Notes: generated from the sequence alone by a model not told the origin. Numbered from the stretch's first letter, positions 34,339 to 43,607 are shown. The stretch is 64,000 nt of DNA from JBBQWS01 sp038210415 (GCA_038210415.1 JBBQWS010000002.1:62001-126000); one strand, 5' to 3'. Numbers and translations: made by a program.

Positions 34339-35487
34339 TCAGGCGAGGCGGACGATCTCCCCACCGTTCGGGCATGGACCGAAACCGGAACCCGGCGCGA
34401 TGCTGCAGTTGGACACGTAGACCGAACCGTCGGGTCCGGCCGCGAATCCCGATGGCCAGAAGAGCTGGCCGACGCCCAGCACGGAACGGTGGCCGTTAGG
34501 GCTGATCTTCACGACGGCCCCAAGCGGGCTCGCCGTCGGGTCCTCGTTCAGCCCGGTCATCTGGAACTCGGTCGCGTAGAAGTTACCTGCCGCGTCGAAG
34601 CCGCAGCCCTGGATCGTCGTGAAACCACGGGCCCACACCGTCGCCGTGACCGTGCCGTGCGTGTGGGTCACCCGCCAGACCCGGGCGCCGCCAGGAGCGT
34701 AGGTGCCGCCGAGCAGCTCCCCGACGTACAGGGCGCCGTCCGGACCGCCCGCCACGCAGGTGGGGACGGCGTCGGTGATGCTGCCCTTTGGCGTACGGAA
34801 GAACGCCAGCACGTGCGAGTTGCCATTGCCGTCGACCGACACCAGGGTGTTGGCTCCGGCGTCAGCCACGAACCTGGCCCCGTCACTGACGAGCAGTCCG
34901 TTGGGGTTCGAGTCGGGGAACTGCGTGGGAACGAGGTTCTGGTGCCGAGCCGTCCACCGGAAGTCGTTGTCGCCGACAGGAGAAAGCGGGTCGAACACAG
35001 ATCCCTGGACTACGCCGAACTGGCCGAACTGCTGCCGAGCCAAGGCGGTGAGCCACGAGGGGAAGCCCGTCGGAGGAATACCGACGGTGTTGCCGGCGAA
35101 CAGGGCGTAGACGGAGCCGTGGTCGGCGGACACGGCAACCGGGCCTGCGGCCGCGATCCCGCCCGGTCCGCTAACCGAGAAAAGGCCCTTCACCAAGCGG
35201 GTCACCCCGTGTCGGGTGAGCACGCCGATCGAACCCGTCGGACCCGCGCAGTTCGTCCCCCCGGACGGATCAGTCTGGCAGTTGACGTTGCTCCCTCGGC
35301 CGGCCTCCGCGACGTACAACTGGTCGCCGGCCATAGCCAGTCCTCGTGGGTTGTTCAGGTGCGAGGCTACGACGGTGACCGAGGGCGAGCTCGCCGAGAC
35401 GGCTTGCGCGCTGGCACCAGCAACGCTCATGGCGCCCGCGAGCACCGCGAGGATCGTGGCGCTCACCAAGGTTCGTGGTCGGCGCAT
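34339..35487 (-). CDS. ScyD/ScyE-family secreted beta-propeller protein
   Basis: A 382-residue exported protein. The N-terminal signal peptide is RRPRTLVSATILAVLAGAMS with an Ala-rich cleavage region. The mature part carries NHL/SMP-30-like propeller repeats: LNNPRGLAMAGDQLYVAEAG, GGIAAAGPVAVSADHGSVYAL, SNPNGLLVSDGARFVADAGA, GGPDGALYVGELLGG and GFAAGPDGSVYVSNC. ScyD/ScyE homologues were named from a cyanobacterial scytonemin cluster but are widespread secreted proteins of unknown role. The ATG at 35487 has GGGAGG upstream. Cys pairs near residues 80-90 and at the C-terminus suggest disulfides. Confidence 0.85.
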   Translation of the reverse strand: MRRPRTLVSATILAVLAGAMSVAGASAQAVSASSPSVTVVASHLNNPRGLAMAGDQLYVAEAGRGSNVNCQTDPSGGTNCAGPTGSIGVLTRHGVTRLVKGLFSVSGPGGIAAAGPVAVSADHGSVYALFAGNTVGIPPTGFPSWLTALARQQFGQFGVVQGSVFDPLSPVGDNDFRWTARHQNLVPTQFPDSNPNGLLVSDGARFVADAGANTLVSVDGNGNSHVLAFFRTPKGSITDAVPTCVAGGPDGALYVGELLGGTYAPGGARVWRVTHTHGTVTATVWARGFTTIQGCGFDAAGNFYATEFQMTGLNEDPTASPLGAVVKISPNGHRSVLGVGQLFWPSGFAAGPDGSVYVSNCSIAPGSGFGPCPNGGEIVRLA

Positions 35488-35612
35488 GTCTACCTCCCCA
35501 GTTCGGTGGGGGGTGCGTACGCTGCGCACCGCGCCCCACGACCGGTGTTGTACTCCTTTGCAGCTACCGTGACCAGCCCGACTTCGGAGGGAGTCCGCCC
35601 GATCACTGAGCG

Positions 35613-36383
35613 TCAGGTGGGATCGGGCTGGAGGTCCCGGACGGTTTGGACGTCCGTACGGCTGACGGCGAGGTAGCCCACCAGGACGACGATCGCGGCG
35701 CCGAGACCGAGCGCCGTCCAGCCAGCCCCCAGGCCCAGCCCCTTGGCACTCTCAGGTTTCCCGAGCCAGTCGGCGATCGACGCACCAAGCGGACGGGTGA
35801 GCACGTAAGCGAACCAAAAACAGAAGATCGCGTTCCAGCGGAACCAGCGGTATCCCACCGCAGGGACGACGATGATTAGCCCGAAGATCACCGCCGAGGT
35901 GAGGTAACCCAGGCTCAAGGTGGTGGCGGTGAAGTCGCCGAGGGCGGTCCCCATGGCGAACGTGGCCGCCACAGCCGCCCAGTAGAAGATCTCGCGCCGC
36001 GGGGTGTCGACGGTGTGGATCGACAGGGTCTGCTCGGTGCGTTGCCACGTCGCGAAAACAGCGGCCAGCGCGAGCCCGTAGAGCACGGTCGAAGCGGTGT
36101 ACGGAACCCCGAGGCCGACATGCAGCACGTCGGCGGCCATGGTGCCGAACGTGCCGACCATCACGACGGCGAACCAGTAGGCCCAGGCGAGGTACCTGGC
36201 CATCTTGAACTGCAGCGCCAGCGCCGCGGCGAACCCGGCGAACCCGAGGAGCACCGCGAGCGCGGGTGTCACGGCGTGCACGAGGTAGTCCGACGTCGAC
36301 TCACCCATCGCGGTCGACAGGCCTTTGATCACCCAGAACAGCGCGGTGATCTCAGGCACGCGCAGCGCTTTCGGTCTACTCAC
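35613..36383 (-). CDS. DUF347-like (COG4705) integral membrane protein
   Basis: A 256-residue protein with about eight membrane helices and internal repeats: VIKGLSTAMGESTSDYLV, MVGTFGTMAADVLHVGLG, FAMGTALGDFTATTLSLGY and YVLTRPLGASIADWLG. Each repeat has a Gly-acidic-Asp pattern inside a helix, as in the DUF347/COG4705 repeat proteins, which some annotations associate with metal transport; the function is unproven. GTG start overlaps the stop of the upstream HTH gene by 8 bp (GTGAGTAG), so translation is probably coupled. The family assignment rests on my reading of the repeats. Confidence 0.8.
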   Translation of the reverse strand: MSRPKALRVPEITALFWVIKGLSTAMGESTSDYLVHAVTPALAVLLGFAGFAAALALQFKMARYLAWAYWFAVVMVGTFGTMAADVLHVGLGVPYTASTVLYGLALAAVFATWQRTEQTLSIHTVDTPRREIFYWAAVAATFAMGTALGDFTATTLSLGYLTSAVIFGLIIVVPAVGYRWFRWNAIFCFWFAYVLTRPLGASIADWLGKPESAKGLGLGAGWTALGLGAAIVVLVGYLAVSRTDVQTVRDLQPDPT

Positions 36384-36636
36384 CCGGAGTCGTCCGTCTC
36401 ATCCTCGCCAGCTCGGTCTCGAGCTCGTGGATTCGTCGCCAGGCGGCCAGGAGCTCGGAGCGGTCCGCTGATGGCACACCTGCTCGTTTGCCTTCGTCGA
36501 TCGAGTTCTGCGTGACCCACCCGTGCAGGCAGCTCTTGCTCATGCTCAGCTGGTCGGCGGCGGCCGTGATGCTCGTGCCCGAGTTCACCAACGCGATCGC
36601 ATGGAGTCGGAACTCCTCGGAATAGGCGTCAGTCAT
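36376..36636 (-). CDS. IS3 OrfA-like helix-turn-helix protein, orphan
   Basis: An 86-residue protein like the OrfA of IS3-family elements: AYSEEFRLHAIALVNSGTSI, the HTH ITAAADQLSMSKSCLHGWV, and a C-terminal leucine-zipper-like helix ELLAAWRRIHELETELARMRR. No OrfB (DDE integrase) follows; instead the next gene is a membrane protein that overlaps it by 8 bp. It has its own leaderless-type promoter (TAGCCT, 6 nt, ATG). It is either the remnant of an insertion sequence or a domesticated DNA-binding protein; no terminal inverted repeats were found. Confidence 0.8.
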   Translation of the reverse strand: MTDAYSEEFRLHAIALVNSGTSITAAADQLSMSKSCLHGWVTQNSIDEGKRAGVPSADRSELLAAWRRIHELETELARMRRTTPGE

Positions 36637-36642
36637 CTGCCA

Positions 36643-36648
36643 AGGCTA
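36643..36648 (-). promoter_or_regulatory. -10 hexamer TAGCCT for the OrfA-like gene
   Basis: TAGCCT, TGGCAG (6 nt), ATG at 36636. A promoter of host type in front of a transposon-like gene favours domestication. Confidence 0.5.
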
Positions 36649-36726
36649 CGAACTGGCGAGTTAGGCGAACGCAAAGCCGGCCGGGTGCCGGCGGCCCGTC
36701 GCGCCGACCGCACCCTTGCCGTCATC

Positions 36727-37868
36727 TCACAGACAGACGGCCGCAGCCGACCTGAACGTGCCGTAGTTGGAGTACCAGCCGTTGACCCCGGTGCTCGGGC
36801 TCTGATGGTAGAACCACGACGTGAACGCGAGCTCCTGGGCGTGGAAGACGTGCCCGCCCAGGGTGATGTTCTGCAGCGTCCCCGACAACGCGTCACCGAC
36901 CTCGAGGTTGCCCTGGCACCCGAAGACCTGTCCGATGTGACCCCACGGCTTGGTCGGGTTGTTCACGAACGGGTCGTCCATCCACTCGCCCACCTCGCGC
37001 GTGAGAACCGAGATGTCGCCGGAACCGCTGAAGTCACCGGTGTTGTCGTACATCGAGATCGAGTACGTCTGGATCCCGGCTCCGGTCTGCACCGCGTTGT
37101 GGTAGCCGAGCACGCAGCAGTTGCCCGGGGTGGTGATGTACTCGACGACGTTGCCCAGCAGGAAGAGTGGGAACGTCTTGACGCCCACGCCCTGTGCTGC
37201 GAGCGACGGGATCAGCGTCGTCTGCAGGTAGTTGTCCAGCCAGTCGATGTCGACGTCCGCCAGCTTGCCGTTGCCGCAGCTGGTCGCGAACTCAGCCGAG
37301 TTGGCTGCCGGCACGTTGATGGTCACCGCGGGCAGCACGGTCAGACCCAGCTTCACGTGATAGCCAGGGTTGATTCCGGCCGGTTTCGTGTACTGGTAGT
37401 AGTTGGCCCGCTGGAAGGCGTCGGTGTACTGCCCCGAGCCGACCGGGGTGCCACCGAGGGTGTAGGCCTTGCTCTTGAAAACGGGGGAGTTGACCGTCCG
37501 GGTGAGAGCGCTTGTGGCGTCGCACGTGTCACCCACCGTGGGGTCCCAGGTGTCGCCGTTCGTGAAGTGGATGATCACCGGCACGAGCTCGGTCTTGATC
37601 GACGTGCTGGGGGTCAGCTGAACCACCGTCGGGTCCTTGCCGACCATCTTGTAGGTCAGGCTCGTACCGCCGTCGTTGACCGTGTGCCTCCACGACTTCA
37701 CCGACGTGGACAGCGCCAGCGGTGCCGTGGCCAGGGAGTGCTTGAGGTGGCTCTGGGCCCGGAGCTGCTTGAGCGGTGGGTTCGCACGCAGTTAGACCGG
37801 GCCTGACCAGGCAGCACGAGGAGGCAGCCGAGCGCCGTCGTCCCAGCGAGCATTCGTTGTCTGGCCAT
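36727..37868 (-). pseudogene. Secreted protein gene with frame break after its signal peptide
   Basis: A good signal peptide (MARQRMLAGTTALGCLLVLP, ATG at 37868) is in one frame; the mature protein (from about 37790, LRANPPLKQLRAQSHLKHSL onward, more than 350 residues) is in another, closed upstream by a TAA. Both parts look authentic, so a single-base change near 37790-37805 is likely. If the break is real, only a GTG at 37701 (324 residues, no signal) could start the mature part. The mature domain contains paired Cys (TSCGNGK, GNCCVLGY), TREVGEWMDDPFVNNPTKPW and GHIGQVFGCQGNLEVGD. The former resembles an HExxE-type motif with His replaced by Arg. Function unknown. Confidence 0.6.
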
Positions 37869-37917
37869 GTGCCGCATCATTGCGCAGGTTGGCGGTTGTC
37901 GATGGGGCAGACGTCGG

Positions 37918-39507
37918 TCAGAGCAGCAGGACGCCCGACGTGGCCACCCACCACCCGGCGTCGACCCCGGTCGCGAGCAGTAGGAACTCGACCCCGTTGA
38001 CGACGGCACGAGTCTGGATGTCCACCGCGTCGCCGACCTTGAGCGAGGTGAGGCGCGAACCGACCAGACCGGCCGCCGAGAGGTTGTAGACCGAGCCGGG
38101 CTTCGCCACGACAGTCCCTGGACGCTGTACGAGGTAAGACAGGACGGCGTACATGCCTACCTGGTAGCAGTGCGAGGGCCATTCCTGGACCTCGTAGCCG
38201 GCGAGAGTCCCTGCACTGATCTGGTACCAGATCCCGCTGTGGCGGATGACCTTCCCACGGTCGGTGTCGGGCGCCGAGCTGCTGTGCGAGATCCCGAGCG
38301 GCTTGCTCGCCAGCACGCCACCGCCCGAGTTGAACTTGTACCCGGTGTAGGACCCGGGCTGGAAGTGGACCGACCCTGAGCTCAACGGCGGATAGTCCGC
38401 GGCGAAGAGATCCGCGCGCTGCGCAAAGACCGGGTCCTGCGTTATGCCTTGCAGCGAGAGATTCTCATGGATGTGTGTGGTGTGGTAGTAGCCCGCGTCC
38501 AGGCCGTGAGTGACGCAGTAGTGGCTACGCCAGCCCCGCGAGCGCACCAGTAGTCCGCCGTCGCGCGCCGTCGTCAGCGCGGCCCGCAGCAACGCAGTGC
38601 ACTCGTCGGTCGGCGTCAGGCGCCAGTAGTCGTACAACCCGAATGCGGAAAAGATGTGCCCGTTGTACGTGCGGTCGCCCCGCAACGAGACCGGGCTCGG
38701 ATACTCGTCCAGCCAGAGCAGCCCGTCGACCACGTGGACGCCCCAGGGCTGGCCCGCCACCGGTGCGACGAGGAACGTCGCGTAGGTCTGGTCGGCCGCC
38801 ACCCGCCAGACCGGGTCGCCGGTCAGCTCGAACAGCCGGACGAAGAGGCTCAGGGCCTGGCCCTGCGCCATCATCGAGAACCACGGCGGCTTGAAGACTT
38901 CGTAGGTGCGGTGCACGGCGTAGACGAACGAGTAGGGGAACCACCAGCCCTGGTGCTCGATCCGACGGTCGACGAGTCGCTGGGCCTGCAGGATGGCGCG
39001 ATCGACGAAGGTCTGGTCCGCGGTGAGTCGGTGGCTCTCCAGCAGCATGATCCCGTACTGCGCCTGGGCGACGGGGTGGTCGTACAGGACCGCGCCACGC
39101 AACGTCATGCGGACCCCGAAGCTGTCGTGCGTCTCGGTGTCAACCAGCGGCATCGGCGTGAGGCGGGCGTAGGGGAGCGACCCTGGCTCCAGCGTGAAGA
39201 GCGGGAACGGGTAGACCAGGTAGTCGGAGGCGCCCTGGACGACGCTCGGCGAGACCCTGCCTGATCCGGGCACCGAAGCGACCTTGGCTCTGGCAAGCGG
39301 CTTCACCGCGCGACCTCGGGCCAGCGAGCGGATCGCGAGTTCCGGTGAGATCTCGCCCGCAGGATCGACGACGGAGGTGGCCGCAGGCTGCACGGTCTGC
39401 CGCAACCGCGAGGTCGCGCTGTTGTCGGTGGGTCCGATGCGTCGGGGGACCAGCGGCAGGGCGGCAAGTCCGGCGAGGATCGAGCGACGGGAGACGGGCT
39501 CGGACAA
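37918..39507 (-). CDS. Secreted D-glucuronyl C5-epimerase-family protein
   Basis: A 529-residue exported protein. The N-terminus SEPVSRRSILAGLAALPLVP is a twin-arginine signal. The C5-epimerase-type (alpha/alpha)6 domain spans about residues 140-430: WWFPYSFVYAVHRTYEVFKP, WFSMMAQGQALSLFVRLFEL, then LLWLDEYPSPVSLRGDRTYN and GHIFSAFGLYDYWRL. These match family hallmarks for enzymes that epimerise glucuronyl units in polysaccharides. A C-terminal extension of about 70 residues may be a binding module. The start is a TTG at 39507, 6 nt after GGAAGG; the longer frame upstream lacks coding character. The substrate is unknown. Confidence 0.8.
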   Translation of the reverse strand: MSEPVSRRSILAGLAALPLVPRRIGPTDNSATSRLRQTVQPAATSVVDPAGEISPELAIRSLARGRAVKPLARAKVASVPGSGRVSPSVVQGASDYLVYPFPLFTLEPGSLPYARLTPMPLVDTETHDSFGVRMTLRGAVLYDHPVAQAQYGIMLLESHRLTADQTFVDRAILQAQRLVDRRIEHQGWWFPYSFVYAVHRTYEVFKPPWFSMMAQGQALSLFVRLFELTGDPVWRVAADQTYATFLVAPVAGQPWGVHVVDGLLWLDEYPSPVSLRGDRTYNGHIFSAFGLYDYWRLTPTDECTALLRAALTTARDGGLLVRSRGWRSHYCVTHGLDAGYYHTTHIHENLSLQGITQDPVFAQRADLFAADYPPLSSGSVHFQPGSYTGYKFNSGGGVLASKPLGISHSSSAPDTDRGKVIRHSGIWYQISAGTLAGYEVQEWPSHCYQVGMYAVLSYLVQRPGTVVAKPGSVYNLSAAGLVGSRLTSLKVGDAVDIQTRAVVNGVEFLLLATGVDAGWWVATSGVLLL

Positions 39508-39850
39508 GGTGAACCTTCCGGGAGGCGGCGATCCCGCGCGACGAGCTGTCAGGTTACCTGAGGCTGTCGCGAGTCCTGGCGAACCTTCCCGTGCGCCTCG
39601 GTGGCACGGCGTTGCTCGGCGTGCAGGAGCCCCCGGCGTCGCCACGGGGGTGAGCAGGCGCCGGAGGCCCAGGTCCAGCGTAGGGCCGTGCCACCCCAGC
39701 GCAAGGGCTCCTGCAGACCCCATCGGGTTAGTCCGTTCGGTTCGAACCCCAGACCGTCCGGTGGCGTAGCACCGCCGCTCAGCCGAGTGATCGGCTGGGC
39801 AGGGTCGGTCATCATGGGAGTCCAGGACGTGTCAGTTGAAAGGGGCGGTC
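39508..39850. other. Divergent promoter region between epimerase and CWB2 genes
   Basis: About 340 bp with no gene. It separates two divergently transcribed exported-protein genes and should hold both promoters. A perfect hairpin CAGCCGA-GTGA-TCGGCTG lies at 39780-39797, about 55 bp before the CWB2 gene. No strong -10/-35 pair is obvious to me. Confidence 0.5.
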
Positions 39851-42616
39851 GTGCGCCGATCGAAGATGCTCGCAGGTGCGGTGGCAGCAGTGGCGACCCT
39901 CGGGGTCGTGACGGCGCCGACGATCGCCAGGGCCCAGAGTGACGTCGAGCAGTCCGTCGTGGTCAGCCAGGTGCCCGCCTCGTGGACGCCTCACATCCTC
40001 GACCAGGAGGTCAGCGCGATAGCTGTCGTGGGCGGCACCACGGTCGTCGGCGGCACGTTCACCCAGCTCCAGCCGGCGGCCGGGGGCACCACGCTCGTTC
40101 AGCCTTACCTCGCGGCGTTCGACTCGACCACGGGCGATCTGATCCCCGGCTTCGCCCCCGTCCTCGACGGTGCCGTGATCACACTCGACGTCGTCGGTTC
40201 CTCCGTCGTGGTCGGCGGCGCGTTCAAACACGTCAACGGCGTGGCGCAGGTTGGGGTCGCCCGGATCAACGTGGCTGACGGCAGCCGGGTCACCTCGTTC
40301 GCAGCGACTCTGAAGGACGGCCAGGTCAACTCCGCCGTCGTACGCGGGAACCTCGTCTACCTCGGGGGTCGCTTCACCAAGGTGAACGGCGTCGCCCGCA
40401 CCGGGCTCGCCGCCGTCGACTCGACCACGGGCGCGCTGGCCACGCTCAACCTGCCCGTCGGCGGGTCTCGCACGCTGGTTCAGGGCGCTTCGGTGGTCCG
40501 CGTCGCGGTATCGCCCGACGGCACGACGCTGGTCGTCGGCGGGAACTTCCAGACCATCGGAGGGCAGCCCCGCAACCAGCTTGCCCTGGTCAGTCTGGCC
40601 ACCGGGCAGGTCTCGAGCTGGGCGACGTCGGCGCTCGCACCGATCTGCGCGGTCGAGGTTTACACCGACATCAACGACCTGGTGTTCGCCCCGGACGGCA
40701 GCTACTTCGTGATCGTGACCACCGGCGGTCCGCATCCGGGAACCCTCTGTGACACCGCGTCTCGCTGGGAGGCCGGCCGCTCTGGCGTCGGCCAGCAGCC
40801 GACCTGGGTAGCGAGCACTGGCGGCGACAGCCTTACGTCAGTGGCTGCCACCGGGACGGCCATCTACGTGGGCGGACACCAGCGCTGGCTGAACAACTCC
40901 GGCGGCAACAACTCGGCCGGGCCGGGTGCGGTCTCGCGCTTGGGCATCGCCGCGCTGGACCCCGTCTCGGGCATCCCGTTCGCCTGGAACCCCACGGTTC
41001 AGCGCGACCAGGGCGTCGGTGACCTCCTCGCGACGCCGGCCGGACTGTGGATCGGCTACGACAAGGACTTCGTCGGGGGGCGCAGCCGACCGCGGATCGC
41101 CTTCATGCCGATCGCCGGTGGCACGACCGTCCCCGGCGCTACGCCGAACACCCTGCCGAACAACCTCTTCGTCGCCGGCTCGGACGCGTCGTTGACCCGG
41201 CGCGGCTTCGACGGCTCGACGTTCGGCGGCGCGACCGCAGTCAGCGACAAGGGGACCGTGCCTTGGGGCTCGATCTCCGGTGCGTTCATGACCGGCGGCA
41301 AGGTGTTCTACGGAACTGCGGACGGCAGGCTCTGGGTGGCTGACTTCGACGGCACCACGGTCGGCTCCCCGGCCGACACCGCTAGCTGGTTCGACTTCTC
41401 CGCGGTCAGTGGCATGGCGTTCGACAACGGTCGGCTCTACTACGTCACCAGTGACGGCAAGCTGTACTACCGCTGGTTCAGCCCGGTGTCGCAGATCGTC
41501 GGGTCGGAGGAATTTGTCGCCGCGGCGAGCGGTTACACCGGTGCGCGATCGCTGTTCGTTGCTGGCGGCAAGCTGTACTTCGCTAAGCCCGACCACACCC
41601 TCGCCAGGGTCGCCCTGGTGAGCGGGATCCCGTCCGGCGCCACCACCGTGGTCAGTGGGCCGGCGATCGACGGGGTCACGTGGGACGGGACGGCGGCGTT
41701 CCTGTCGTCGGCGGTGCTCAAGTCGATCACCCGCCTGTACGGGCAGGACCGGATCGCGACCTCGCTCGCCACCTCGGCGAACCGGTTCGCTGCCGGGTCG
41801 GCCGGTGCGGTCGTTCTCGCCCGCTCCGACCTGTTCCCGGACGGCCTCGCTTCCGCGCCCCTAGCCGCGCACGTCGGTGGTCCGTTGCTCCTCAACCCGG
41901 TCGCGGCGCTCGACAGCCGGGTCAAGGCCGAGATCGCCCGGATCCTGCCGGCCCACGGCACGGTCTACCTCTGCGGTGGCACCGGTGCGCTGAGCGCCGG
42001 CGTGGAGAGCTCGCTCACCGGCCTCGGCTACACGGTGGTACGCCTCGGAGGCGCCAACCGGTTCGAGACGGCGATCGCCATCTCGTCCGCCGTACCCGGA
42101 GCGACCAAGGTGCTCCTGGCCACTGGCCGCGACTTCCCCGACGCGCTCGGCGCCGGAGCTGCCGCGGCAGCGAGCAACGGCATCGTGCTGCTGACCGACG
42201 GCGCGTCCATGCCGGCGAGCGTCAGTGCCTTCCTCGCTGCTCATCCGGCCGACGAGGTGTGGGGCGTCGGCGGACCTGCCGTCACAGCTGCGGGATCGTT
42301 GATCACCGTCGGAGCCCGAAAGCTCGTCGGCGCGTCGCGGTACGAAACGGCGACGCTGCTGGCGAGTGCGTTCTTCCCGACACCTGCCACGGTGGGAATC
42401 GTCAGTGGCGTCAACTTCCCGGACGGGCTCTCGGCTGGACCGCAGACGGCGTTCCTCTGTGGACCTGTGATCCTGACGCCGACCACTGCACTGCCCGCGG
42501 TGGTCACGACCTACCTGCAGTCGCACGCGGCGACCATCGCTGGTGGTTTCGTCTTCGGTGGGCCGACGGTCGTCAGCAACACGGTGCTGAACCAGGCCAA
42601 GGTCGCGATCAGCTAG
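39851..42616 (+). CDS. Surface protein: delta-60-repeat beta-propeller plus three CWB2 repeats
   Basis: A 921-residue exported protein. Signal peptide: RRSKMLAGAVAAVATLGVVT. Residues about 50-330 hold beta-propeller repeats of the delta-60 type (GGTFTQLQPAAGG, GGAFKHVNGVAQVGVARIN, GGRFTKVNGVARTGLAAVD, GGNFQTIGGQPRNQLALVS). A middle region (about 400-610) has further blades (GRLWVADFDGTT, GKLYYRWFSP). From about residue 626 to the end are three cell-wall-binding type 2 repeats (LYGQDRIATSLATSANRFA, RLGGANRFETAIAISSAVPG, LVGASRYETATLLASAFFP). Such repeats anchor proteins non-covalently to wall polymers. GTG at 39851 has AAAGGGG 5 nt upstream and is preferred over the TTG at 39836. Confidence 0.9.
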   Translation: MRRSKMLAGAVAAVATLGVVTAPTIARAQSDVEQSVVVSQVPASWTPHILDQEVSAIAVVGGTTVVGGTFTQLQPAAGGTTLVQPYLAAFDSTTGDLIPGFAPVLDGAVITLDVVGSSVVVGGAFKHVNGVAQVGVARINVADGSRVTSFAATLKDGQVNSAVVRGNLVYLGGRFTKVNGVARTGLAAVDSTTGALATLNLPVGGSRTLVQGASVVRVAVSPDGTTLVVGGNFQTIGGQPRNQLALVSLATGQVSSWATSALAPICAVEVYTDINDLVFAPDGSYFVIVTTGGPHPGTLCDTASRWEAGRSGVGQQPTWVASTGGDSLTSVAATGTAIYVGGHQRWLNNSGGNNSAGPGAVSRLGIAALDPVSGIPFAWNPTVQRDQGVGDLLATPAGLWIGYDKDFVGGRSRPRIAFMPIAGGTTVPGATPNTLPNNLFVAGSDASLTRRGFDGSTFGGATAVSDKGTVPWGSISGAFMTGGKVFYGTADGRLWVADFDGTTVGSPADTASWFDFSAVSGMAFDNGRLYYVTSDGKLYYRWFSPVSQIVGSEEFVAAASGYTGARSLFVAGGKLYFAKPDHTLARVALVSGIPSGATTVVSGPAIDGVTWDGTAAFLSSAVLKSITRLYGQDRIATSLATSANRFAAGSAGAVVLARSDLFPDGLASAPLAAHVGGPLLLNPVAALDSRVKAEIARILPAHGTVYLCGGTGALSAGVESSLTGLGYTVVRLGGANRFETAIAISSAVPGATKVLLATGRDFPDALGAGAAAAASNGIVLLTDGASMPASVSAFLAAHPADEVWGVGGPAVTAAGSLITVGARKLVGASRYETATLLASAFFPTPATVGIVSGVNFPDGLSAGPQTAFLCGPVILTPTTALPAVVTTYLQSHAATIAGGFVFGGPTVVSNTVLNQAKVAIS

Positions 42617-42635
42617 TCCCCCCGCCCGCGGGTCG

Positions 42636-43529
42636 TCAGGCGATCGCGATCCGCGGGTGCTGGGCGGGGTCAAGCCATCGCAGAAGGGCGACCATGGTGC
42701 TCACGGGCACGGAGACGCAGCCGGCAGTCGATCCGGACCCGTTGACGTGCAGGAAGATGCCGGCGCCCTTGTAGCGAACCGCGGGCCACCTGTTGTAGTC
42801 GATGACGACTGCGTACTGGTAGGCGCCGGTGTGCGTGATGAGGTGCTCCGACCCGTTCACGTCCGACTCGGGCAGCGCCGTGTTGAACCCACCGAGCGAG
42901 GCCTGCCGGAGCTGGTTGTAGTACGCGGAGTTGTTGTCTTCGACCCACCAGTCGTCGTTCGTCACTCGGTGGTACGGCAGGTGGGCACCAGGGTTCGCGG
43001 CGATGCCGAAGGCCTGCGTCAGAGTGAACGTCCCACCCGGACTCGTGTTCGTCCCCTGCCGCCGGGAGGCAGCCGGCACCACGCCGCTCGCGCCGACCCT
43101 GGCCGACGTGGTCGAGAGCACGGCGTGCCACCCGGTCGTGCTGTGCTGCCAGGCGACGACGGTCGCGTACGAGCCGCGGGCCTTGACGGTGATGACCTCC
43201 GTGGCGTTGCCAACCGAGACGGGCACCGGGAACGTGAAGTCCGGCACTGGCCGGGGGACGGGCTTGCGGACCGCGGGCTTGCGGACCACGGGCCGGAGAA
43301 CCGTCGGGCTGGCGGCGGTGGTTCGGGCGGACGGTGTCGGCCTTGGCGCACGGGTTACGGCCACAGTCGCGGTGGGGGTCGGCAGCGCGACGGACACGTG
43401 CGGAACCGCAGGATCCGCAGCCAGGGTGACGGGCGCGGGAACGGCTAACGGGGCGCGCGGGAACGCGCTGCCACCACAGACCAGGACCGGCAGAACCGCG
43501 ACAGCGGCCGCCAGGCGGTACGGGACCAT
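42636..43529 (-). CDS. L,D-transpeptidase-like secreted protein
   Basis: A 297-residue exported protein with signal peptide (RLAAAVAVLPVLVCGGSA), then a Pro/Thr/Arg-rich linker with RKPAVRKPVPRPVPDFTF (residues about 40-100) that may span the wall. The YkuD-like catalytic region ends with FLHVNGSGSTAGCVSVP, containing the expected His and nucleophilic Cys. SPGGTFTLTQAFG and ITHTGAYQYAVVIDYN are family features. It should form 3-3 cross-links or attach proteins to peptidoglycan. GAGGAGG precedes the ATG. Convergent with the CWB2 gene (19 bp). Confidence 0.88.
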   Translation of the reverse strand: MVPYRLAAAVAVLPVLVCGGSAFPRAPLAVPAPVTLAADPAVPHVSVALPTPTATVAVTRAPRPTPSARTTAASPTVLRPVVRKPAVRKPVPRPVPDFTFPVPVSVGNATEVITVKARGSYATVVAWQHSTTGWHAVLSTTSARVGASGVVPAASRRQGTNTSPGGTFTLTQAFGIAANPGAHLPYHRVTNDDWWVEDNNSAYYNQLRQASLGGFNTALPESDVNGSEHLITHTGAYQYAVVIDYNRWPAVRYKGAGIFLHVNGSGSTAGCVSVPVSTMVALLRWLDPAQHPRIAIA

Positions 43530-43607
43530 GCTGCCTCCTCGCTGGACTCTGTCGACATTCTCCCCATCGACGCGCTCCTCACCCGTATTGAGCGGAGGAA
43601 TTCCAGA

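Noticed and set aside
39731..39765. Sequence GGTTCGAACCCC that looks like a tRNA T-loop
   Set aside because: No cloverleaf on either strand and no CCA end; treated as chance in the divergent promoter region.
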